The notes beneath the pieces are model-generated. The model searched no databases and was not told the origin of the DNA. It saw nothing but the letters and a program-made list of their open reading frames with translations. Shown here one piece after another: positions 1 to 5,209 of a stretch of DNA of 5,209 nt (positions within the stretch are counted from its first letter, which is position 1; each line of letters begins with the position of its first letter). This stretch comes from Bacillota bacterium (GTDB taxonomy: Bacteria > Bacillota_I > Bacilli_A > ML615J-28 > CAG-698): assembly GCA_023410025.1 (NCBI GenBank), contig JAEYQM010000009.1, positions 1-5,209 of the forward strand. The letters run 5' to 3'. The translations under genes and the position numbers were made by a program.

Positions 1-25
1 TGATTTACCTTTTTACTTTCTCTTA

Positions 26-1582
26 TTATCGTTTTTTAATTAAGTTTGTATTGATTGCTGTAATTAAATCATCGTTTGAATCTTGATTTAATTGCCAGAA
101 CATTAGTCCTTTTAGATTATTATCTAATACATATTTAGCTTTGAATGCAACTGATTCTGGGTCATCATAAACAACAACTGTACCATTATTAGCATCATAT
201 AAGTATGGCATTTTTGCGTCGTCATCCCAATATCTAGTAACTCCATTTCCTAAACGATATAAGAATGTAGACTTGATATTTGCGTATGTAATATTACTTA
301 CGGAAGTTGCAACAACTGTTTTACCAATTATTGATCCTGATGTACTTGCAAGTTTATATTGTTTACCATAGAAAGCAGCACCTAATACTAATTTTGATTT
401 GTCAGCACCAGCATTAATATAATTTGTAATTGCATTATGTCCTGAATATGATGCAGCTGTATTATTTGATGAATATAATTGTGAGTTATGAGTAACTCTA
501 TCTCTTGCATTTAAGTCATAAGTCATGATATTGTACATATCTAAATATTTGTTTAATTCCGCAAAGTCATAACCTGATAGACTTGCTGAAGCGGTAGCTG
601 CAGTTACTAAATAAGTTTTATCTATTGCTTTTAGTTTTGTTGAAATTTCTTTAATTAATGCAGTAAAGTTATTTCTTGTTACACTATCTGGAGTTTCCCA
701 GTCAATATCTACACCATCAAAATTATATTTTACAATTGTATCAACAATCGAATTGGCTAATTTTTCTCTTCCGGCAGCAGTACTTGCTGGAACAACAAAA
801 TCATCACCATAAGGACCAATTGAAAATAATATACGAGTTCCTTTTTCTCTTTCTCTAAGTAAATTAGTTAGATTTCCTAATGATAGAACACTGATTTGCC
901 CATTTGAAATTGATGCAAAACTATAATTAATTATATCAACAGATTCTCTAACTATTGGTCTAAATTCAGTAAAGTTAGAAGTAACTGTCATATAAGCAAT
1001 TGATAAGCCTTTTTCAGGAAGAGGATCAAATGTAATTGGCATTACAGAAACAACTTTTGTAAAGCTGTATCTTTGGTTTTCTAAAATAAAAGTAATTGTT
1101 AATGTAACTCTTGTTACTTTACGGCCACGAGTTACAATACCCTTCATAGAAATTGTATTATAATCACTGCTACCCCAAGTAATTGTAACATCACCTAATT
1201 GCGTTTCATGTTTTGTTGGAAATACAAGATCTTCACTTACTACTTCTGGTAAATAATTTAAGTAATAAGCTTCAAGTTCTTTAAATATTTCGTTTCTTGT
1301 TTCTTCTCTTTCATCGAGAGCCTTAAAATAATTAACCGCATTAATATATATATCATAATTTTCTATTAATGCAATTTCTTTTTCACTAAGTTCATTAACT
1401 AATTGTGTAATTAATTCAACGCTTTCTCGAACACTTTCATCAAGAGGTGTTGGTAATAAAAGTATCTCAGTTTCAATCAAATCGATTGTAATATAGTCAA
1501 TTTCGCCATCATCTGTACCTGTTTGTATACATCCAGTAAGTCCAAACAATATAATAATAAGTATAATTAGAAATTTTTTCAT
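26..1582 (-). CDS. Lipid-anchored glycoside hydrolase family 18 protein (chitinase-like)
   Basis: Predicted surface enzyme hydrolysing beta-1,4-linked GlcNAc polymers (chitin or related glycans) by the substrate-assisted GH18 mechanism. A short signal peptide (KK, then a hydrophobic core, residues 4-14) ends in the lipobox L15-T16-G17-C18, so the mature protein should be lipidated on Cys18. Residues about 40-112 look helical and resemble the small LSEKE-ALIENYD-type helical repeats of Gram-positive surface proteins. Residues about 115-182 resemble an atrophied bacterial Ig domain (TITWGSSD, then GIVTRG and a VTLTITF strand). The TIM barrel spans about 191-515: SIG at 254-256, DGVDIDWE at 289-296 (D289, D292, D294, catalytic acid E296), MTYD at 353-356, GAAFYG at 401-406 and W496 in the last strand. 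All key residues are present; the usual SxGG reads SIGP. No frameshift is seen; TAA ends the gene. A strong ribosome site lies at 1588-1595. Chitinase, endo-beta-N-acetylglucosaminidase and muropeptide-type specificities cannot be separated here. The family call is firm and the substrate is inference. Confidence 0.93.
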   Translation of the reverse strand: MKKFLIILIIILFGLTGCIQTGTDDGEIDYITIDLIETEILLLPTPLDESVRESVELITQLVNELSEKEIALIENYDIYINAVNYFKALDEREETRNEIFKELEAYYLNYLPEVVSEDLVFPTKHETQLGDVTITWGSSDYNTISMKGIVTRGRKVTRVTLTITFILENQRYSFTKVVSVMPITFDPLPEKGLSIAYMTVTSNFTEFRPIVRESVDIINYSFASISNGQISVLSLGNLTNLLREREKGTRILFSIGPYGDDFVVPASTAAGREKLANSIVDTIVKYNFDGVDIDWETPDSVTRNNFTALIKEISTKLKAIDKTYLVTAATASASLSGYDFAELNKYLDMYNIMTYDLNARDRVTHNSQLYSSNNTAASYSGHNAITNYINAGADKSKLVLGAAFYGKQYKLASTSGSIIGKTVVATSVSNITYANIKSTFLYRLGNGVTRYWDDDAKMPYLYDANNGTVVVYDDPESVAFKAKYVLDNNLKGLMFWQLNQDSNDDLITAINTNLIKKR

Positions 1583-1587
1583 CTTCT

Positions 1588-1595
1588 ACCTCCCC
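1588..1595 (-). promoter_or_regulatory. Strong ribosome binding site of the GH18 gene
   Basis: GGGGAGGT on the minus strand gives a GGAGG core with 6 bases between AGG and ATG 1582. It confirms the start codon, which is also supported by the lipoprotein signal peptide directly after it. Confidence 0.8.
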
Positions 1596-1599
1596 TTAT

Positions 1600-1627
1600 A
1601 TTATACCAAATAAAAGCGTTTTTGCAA
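1600..1627 (-). promoter_or_regulatory. Promoter of the GH18 lipoprotein gene
   Basis: The minus strand has TGGTATAAT (1608-1600), an extended -10 identical over nine bases to the one ahead of the ABC pair. A weak -35 candidate, TTGCAA (1627-1622), lies 16 bases upstream of the hexamer and matches TTGACA at 4 of 6 positions. The whole element fits in the 48-bp gap after the ABC stop codon, so the gene can be transcribed independently. The predicted start, near 1593, falls within the ribosome site. Confidence 0.6.
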
Positions 1628-1630
1628 AGG

Positions 1631-3403
1631 TTATTTGCCCTGATATTGCAATTGGTACAATTTGTAATAATGACCTTTTTGTTTTAATAACTCTTGATGA
1701 GTGCCTTGTTCGATTATTACACCCTTATGCAATACTATAATATTATCGGCATGTTGGATTGTTGATAAACGGTGGGCAACAATAATCATTGTACCTATAT
1801 TCATCATTTTCTCTAACGAATCTTGAATTAATACTTCTGTTTCTGTATCAATATTTGCAGTTGCTTCATCAAGAATTAATATCTTAGGTTTATGAACTAC
1901 TGTTCTTGCAAATGACAATAATTGTCTTTGCCCTGAAGAAAAGTTATTTCCCCTTTGACGGACAATATCATTATATCCTTCAGGTAATTTTTCAATAAAA
2001 TGATCAGCATTAACATATTTACATGCTTCAACGATTTCTTGATCAGTGATACTTTCTTCTCTCATACGAATATTAGTATTAATAGTTCCTGAGAATAAGA
2101 ATACGTCTTGTAACATTTGACCAATTGATTTTCTTAAAGATTCAATCTTAATTTTTTTAATATCAATTCCATCAATTAGTATTTGTCCTTGTGTAACATC
2201 ATAATTTCTAACAATTAATGATAAAATTGTTGTTTTACCACTACCAGTTGCTCCAACAAAAGCTACTGTATCTTTTGCATTAATTTTAAATGATACATCT
2301 TTTAAGACCCATTCATCTTCAATGTATTTAAACCATACATTTTTAAATTCAATTTCACCTTTAATATCTTCAAGTTCAATAGCATCTTCACTATCCATAA
2401 TTTCAATTTCACTATCAAGTGTATCAAAGATTCTTTCACTTGAAGCAAATGCAGATTGTAATACGTCAAACTCTTCAGCAAGATCTTGAATAGGACCAAA
2501 TAGACGGTCTACTAATTGGTAGAAAACAATTAGAATATCATATGTTACTTTACCACCGTTTATGATATCTTGGGCACCTACATAGAAAATAACAACAACT
2601 GTAATTAAGTATAATACATAAATTGCTGGTCTAAAAATACCAAAGACAACAATTTGTTTTATTGATGATTTTCTTAAGGCTTCATTTTTACCTTTAAATT
2701 CATTTAATTTCTTTTCTTCTTGATTAAATACTTGAGTTATCTTCATACCTGATAGGTTTTCTGATAGGAATGCATTCATGTTTGATACATTATGTCTTAC
2801 TTCACGATATGCTTTTTTTGATACATTTCTAAAATAAATACATAGGGCAAAAATGAATGGAGTTATAATGCTAACAAATATAGCAAGTTTTGTACTGATG
2901 AAAAACATTAATAGTAATACACCAGCAATTTGTAAACTATTCTTAATTAAGTTAATAATAATGTTTGTAAACAATTGGTTTAATGCGTAAATATCAGTAG
3001 TTACTCTTGTAACTAATTTACCAACTGGAGTTGAGTTAAGTTGACGAATTGACATCTTTTCAATATGTTCAAAAACGTCATTACGCATTTCATATGTAAT
3101 TGCCTGACCCGTTTTTTGAAGGTTCATTGTTTGAAAATATTGAATTAAGAATGTCATTATTAATAATAAGGCATATAAACCAACATAGAAATATACTTTA
3201 TTAATACTTGGTTGATTAATTCCTAATTCTTTACTTACCCAACCAGAAATAACTGGTAATAATAAATCAATTCCAACAGCAATAATCATTACAAAGAAAG
3301 AAACAATATATGATTTCTTATGATTTTTAACATAAGCCCAAATTTTTTTAACTATTCTTCCATCACTTATACTAACTTTCTTATCAAGGTTTTGATCATT
3401 CAT
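1631..3403 (-). CDS. ABC exporter half-transporter, subunit with catalytic Glu (BmrD/YheH-like)
   Basis: 590-residue membrane ABC exporter half: an N-terminal six-helix transmembrane domain and a C-terminal ATPase. Helices lie roughly at 31-54, 70-90, 148-170, 173-191, 253-276 and 288-305. In the ATPase I see A-loop Y360, Walker A GATGSGKTT with K390, Q-loop Q432, signature FSSGQ at 488-492, Walker B ending LDE with catalytic E513, D-loop ANID and switch H544. FSSGQRQLLSFAR together with LDEATANID is the pattern I know from the YheH/BmrD side of heterodimeric exporters. The protein is shorter than Bacillus BmrD (about 670 residues), so it probably lacks that protein's extra extracellular domain. 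I chose ATG at 3403: GAGGTGA (3415-3409) sits correctly before it, whereas the upstream in-frame GTG (3412) and ATG (3409) lie inside that ribosome site. The gene overlaps the upstream ABC gene by 8 bases, which implies coupled translation and a joint complex. The substrate (drug, lipid or peptide) cannot be told from sequence. Confidence 0.95.
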   Translation of the reverse strand: MNDQNLDKKVSISDGRIVKKIWAYVKNHKKSYIVSFFVMIIAVGIDLLLPVISGWVSKELGINQPSINKVYFYVGLYALLLIMTFLIQYFQTMNLQKTGQAITYEMRNDVFEHIEKMSIRQLNSTPVGKLVTRVTTDIYALNQLFTNIIINLIKNSLQIAGVLLLMFFISTKLAIFVSIITPFIFALCIYFRNVSKKAYREVRHNVSNMNAFLSENLSGMKITQVFNQEEKKLNEFKGKNEALRKSSIKQIVVFGIFRPAIYVLYLITVVVIFYVGAQDIINGGKVTYDILIVFYQLVDRLFGPIQDLAEEFDVLQSAFASSERIFDTLDSEIEIMDSEDAIELEDIKGEIEFKNVWFKYIEDEWVLKDVSFKINAKDTVAFVGATGSGKTTILSLIVRNYDVTQGQILIDGIDIKKIKIESLRKSIGQMLQDVFLFSGTINTNIRMREESITDQEIVEACKYVNADHFIEKLPEGYNDIVRQRGNNFSSGQRQLLSFARTVVHKPKILILDEATANIDTETEVLIQDSLEKMMNIGTMIIVAHRLSTIQHADNIIVLHKGVIIEQGTHQELLKQKGHYYKLYQLQYQGK

Positions 3404-5168
3404 TCTCATCACCTCGCACTTCTGATTCTAATTTTTGTAAGTATACCATGTTTTGGTAAAATGAATTATTATTTAGCAATTCTTGATGAGTTCCAAACCC
3501 AACTATTTTACCATCATCAACAATTAAGATCTTATCCATTTGTTGGACAGTTGAAATTCGATGAGCTATTAAAATAGTTGTTTTATCGACTCTTAAATTC
3601 TTTAAATTCTCTAAAATTTCTTTTTCTGTTTTTGTATCAACAGCTGATACTGAATCATCTAATATTAAAATTGGTGCATCTTTTATTAAGGCACGAGCAA
3701 TCGAGATTCTCTGTTTTTGCCCTCCAGATACAGTAACTCCACGTTCTCCTAATATTGTTTCGTATTTTTCTTTAAATTCATCAATATTAGAATGAACTGA
3801 AGCCAACTTTGCAGCTTCTGTTACTTTATCTTTATTTGCTTTTTGACTATAAAAGGCAATATTGTTTTCAATAGTATCACTGAATAAGAAATTATCTTGA
3901 GGAACATAGGCTATTGAATCACGAACTTGTTTAATTGGCAAACGCATTATATCAACATTATCAAGAAAAATTTTCCCATCTTCAACATTATAAATTCTTA
4001 ATAATAAATCAACAATTGTTGTTTTTCCACTACCCGTTCTACCTACAATACCAACACTTTCCCCTTGTCTTATTTCAAAAGAAATATTGTGTAAAACTTC
4101 ATCTGTACTATTAGGATATGTGAAGTTTAAATTATTAAATTTAATTACTCCTTTAATCTCATGATCAGTAACTACATTTTCATCTTTAATTTCAACTTCT
4201 TCATCTAGTAATTCATTGATTCTTGATAGTGATGCTTTAGCTTGACTTGATAGATTTATAAGTTGCGATATAGCTGACATTGGCCAAGTTAGTGTTGAAA
4301 AGTATGAAATATATTTTGTAAGGACACCGATTGTAAATACAGTTCCATCAATATTACTTTTTGTGTATACTAAATATCCTCCATAACCTAAGATAATAAC
4401 AATAACTGAACTAATTAATCCACCTACTAATATTCTTAAAATAGTTGATGCTTTAACAAATGCAACGTTAGTATCTACTGTATTTTGGTTTATTTTTTTA
4501 AATGCAGCAAGTTCTTTAGCTTCTTTTACAAATGCTTTAATTACTGCAATTCCAGAAAAACTTTCTTGAGAAAAATCTGATAAATCTGCATATGCTTCTT
4601 GTCTTGCTTCAAATTTCTTACGCATATAACGTCCAATTATTACAGACATTGCTGCCATTATTACAAGTGGAATAATGGACATAAGAGTAAGTAATAAATT
4701 AATTCTTAACATTTTTAAAAAAGCTATTGTTCCTAAGAAAAAGGCATCAACAAACATTACTGTTCCTTGACCAAAAGCTTGTCTTATTGCTTGCAAGTCA
4801 TTTGTATATAGTGACATTAAATTACCAACTTTATGAATTTGGTAATAACTTTGAGACATTTTTTCTGAATGAATAAACATAGTTTCTCTTAAATCATTTT
4901 CAATACGTACACCATTTCCAAATATACAGTAACGCCAAAAAAATCTTCCTAAGAACATTAATAACATAATTTTTGCCATCTCAACTACAAAATACTTCAA
5001 ATCACTTACTTCTGCCATTTTGTCCTTCAACATATCAATTAAGTTACCGATTAATTCCGGTATATTAAGTTGAACAACGTCTACTACAATTAGTGCAAAT
5101 ACCCCTAGAAGAAAGAAATGAATGTATTTCAAATAGTATTTATTGATGTGTCGTCCAAATATCATCAT
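3396..5168 (-). CDS. ABC exporter half-transporter, subunit with degenerate Walker B (BmrC/YheI-like)
   Basis: 590-residue partner of the downstream ABC gene and first gene of the pair. A six-helix export domain (about 14-36, 59-80, 135-153, 156-178, 245-268, 277-298) precedes an ATPase with A-loop Y351, Walker A GRTGSGKTT (K382), Q-loop Q424, GERG at 474-477, signature VSGGQ at 480-484, Walker B LILDD and switch H536. The catalytic Glu after Walker B is replaced by Asp505 (LDDSVSAVD), as in BmrC/YheI, LmrC and TM287. By family knowledge, this subunit's own ATP site is the slow or non-hydrolysing one, while its intact SGGQ completes the active site of its partner. TGA ends the gene inside the start region of the next. 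Two adjacent ATGs open the frame (5168 and 5165). The distance from AGG to the second is 7 bases, closer to the other two genes here (6 and 8), so the true protein may be 589 residues. Residue numbers count from 5168. The substrate is unknown. Confidence 0.95.
   Translation of the reverse strand: MMIFGRHINKYYLKYIHFFLLGVFALIVVDVVQLNIPELIGNLIDMLKDKMAEVSDLKYFVVEMAKIMLLMFLGRFFWRYCIFGNGVRIENDLRETMFIHSEKMSQSYYQIHKVGNLMSLYTNDLQAIRQAFGQGTVMFVDAFFLGTIAFLKMLRINLLLTLMSIIPLVIMAAMSVIIGRYMRKKFEARQEAYADLSDFSQESFSGIAVIKAFVKEAKELAAFKKINQNTVDTNVAFVKASTILRILVGGLISSVIVIILGYGGYLVYTKSNIDGTVFTIGVLTKYISYFSTLTWPMSAISQLINLSSQAKASLSRINELLDEEVEIKDENVVTDHEIKGVIKFNNLNFTYPNSTDEVLHNISFEIRQGESVGIVGRTGSGKTTIVDLLLRIYNVEDGKIFLDNVDIMRLPIKQVRDSIAYVPQDNFLFSDTIENNIAFYSQKANKDKVTEAAKLASVHSNIDEFKEKYETILGERGVTVSGGQKQRISIARALIKDAPILILDDSVSAVDTKTEKEILENLKNLRVDKTTILIAHRISTVQQMDKILIVDDGKIVGFGTHQELLNNNSFYQNMVYLQKLESEVRGDENE
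3409..3415 (-). promoter_or_regulatory. Ribosome binding site of the second ABC gene, inside the first
   Basis: GAGGTGA is a perfect seven-base match to the anti-Shine-Dalgarno tail, with 5 bases between it and ATG 3403. It lies within the last codons of the upstream ABC gene (its RGDE residues). Its position decides the start: the in-frame GTG at 3412 and ATG at 3409 are part of the site itself and cannot plausibly be used. Confidence 0.8.
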
Positions 5169-5169
5169 C

Positions 5170-5175
5170 CCACCT
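5170..5175 (-). promoter_or_regulatory. Ribosome binding site of the first ABC gene
   Basis: AGGTGG on the minus strand pairs with the 16S tail with one G-U wobble. It ends 1 base before ATG 5168 and 4 bases before ATG 5165. The first ATG is unusually close, so the second may be the codon actually used. Confidence 0.65.
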
Positions 5176-5192
5176 ACTTTTTCATAGAAGAA

Positions 5193-5201
5193 ATTATACC
5201 A
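5193..5201 (-). promoter_or_regulatory. Extended -10 promoter element of the ABC exporter operon
   Basis: The minus strand reads TGGTATAAT, a perfect TATAAT hexamer (5198-5193) with the TG extension (5201-5200). It lies 24 bases upstream of the first ATG of the exporter pair. A -35 hexamer at normal spacing would fall just beyond the window edge (about 5215-5221), so it cannot be inspected. The expected transcription start is about 5185-5186, giving a leader of only 17-18 bases before ATG 5168. Confidence 0.7.
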
Positions 5202-5209
5202 TAATTTTC

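Noticed and set aside
676..858. 60-codon plus-strand open frame
   Set aside because: It lies wholly antisense to the catalytic core of the GH18 gene, has low-complexity H/Q/L-rich composition and shows no recognisable domain; it is a shadow of AT-rich coding sequence.
1607..1637. Inverted repeat CAAATAA / TTATTTG around the ABC stop codon as a terminator
   Set aside because: The stem is seven base pairs with only one G-C pair and a 17-base loop, and it is not followed by a T-tract on the minus strand; it is too weak for an intrinsic terminator and probably chance.
2302..2499. 65-codon minus-strand open frame
   Set aside because: It is an alternative frame inside the ABC subunit gene, with a K/L-rich translation and no family resemblance.
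1689..3490. Near-identical short repeats such as CTTGATGAGT at both ABC gene ends
   Set aside because: These encode the homologous THQELL segment of the two ATPase domains; they reflect paralogy, not a mobile or regulatory repeat.
3320..3577. 85-codon plus-strand open frame across the ABC gene junction
   Set aside because: It is antisense to the conserved ends of both ABC genes, and its sequence is explained by their coding constraints.
5177..5193. Imperfect dyad TTTCTTC-TAT-GAAAAAG over the predicted transcription start as an operator
   Set aside because: Only 5 of 7 positions pair symmetrically and the arms are plain pyrimidine/purine runs common in this AT-rich DNA; no repressor gene is visible to support it.

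Overview
The window is AT-rich, and all three convincing genes lie on the minus strand, so transcription runs from high to low coordinates. Ten Trp codons are all TGG, and no TGA interrupts roughly 1,700 codons, so the standard bacterial code is in use rather than the Mycoplasma/Spiroplasma code. Low GC, strong AGGAGG-type ribosome sites, a lipoprotein with a short signal peptide and YheI/YheH-type exporters suggest a low-GC Bacillota or standard-code Mollicutes-like lineage, for example around Acholeplasmatales or Izemoplasmatales. The taxonomy is inference only.

Layout in transcription order: a short upstream region (5169-5209) holds an extended -10 promoter element and a ribosome site. Next come two overlapping genes for full-length-type ABC half-transporters: ABC-A (3396-5168) and ABC-B (start best placed at 3403, end 1631). 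A 48-bp gap (1583-1630) contains a second promoter and a strong ribosome site. It is followed by a gene for a secreted, lipid-anchored glycoside hydrolase family 18 protein (26-1582). The last 25 bases hold no visible terminator. No gap exceeds 300 bases.

The two ABC proteins almost certainly form one heterodimeric exporter of the BmrC/BmrD (YheI/YheH), LmrCD, TM287/288 class. ABC-A has Asp in place of the catalytic Glu after Walker B but a good SGGQ signature. ABC-B has the catalytic Glu but a degenerate FSSGQ signature. Pairing them gives one competent and one degenerate ATP site. The 8-base ATGAATGA overlap fits coupled, roughly equal synthesis. The GH18 protein has its own promoter and may be functionally unrelated. 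It carries an intact DxxDxDxE active site on a membrane-anchored stalk made of a helical segment and an Ig-like domain, and probably hydrolyses a beta-1,4-GlcNAc-containing glycan outside the cell.

I see no mobile element, CRISPR array, RNA gene or clear novel system. The most noteworthy points are the matched TGGTATAAT promoters with predicted very short leaders, a possible three-codon leader ORF ahead of the exporter, and the clean complementary asymmetry of the exporter pair.
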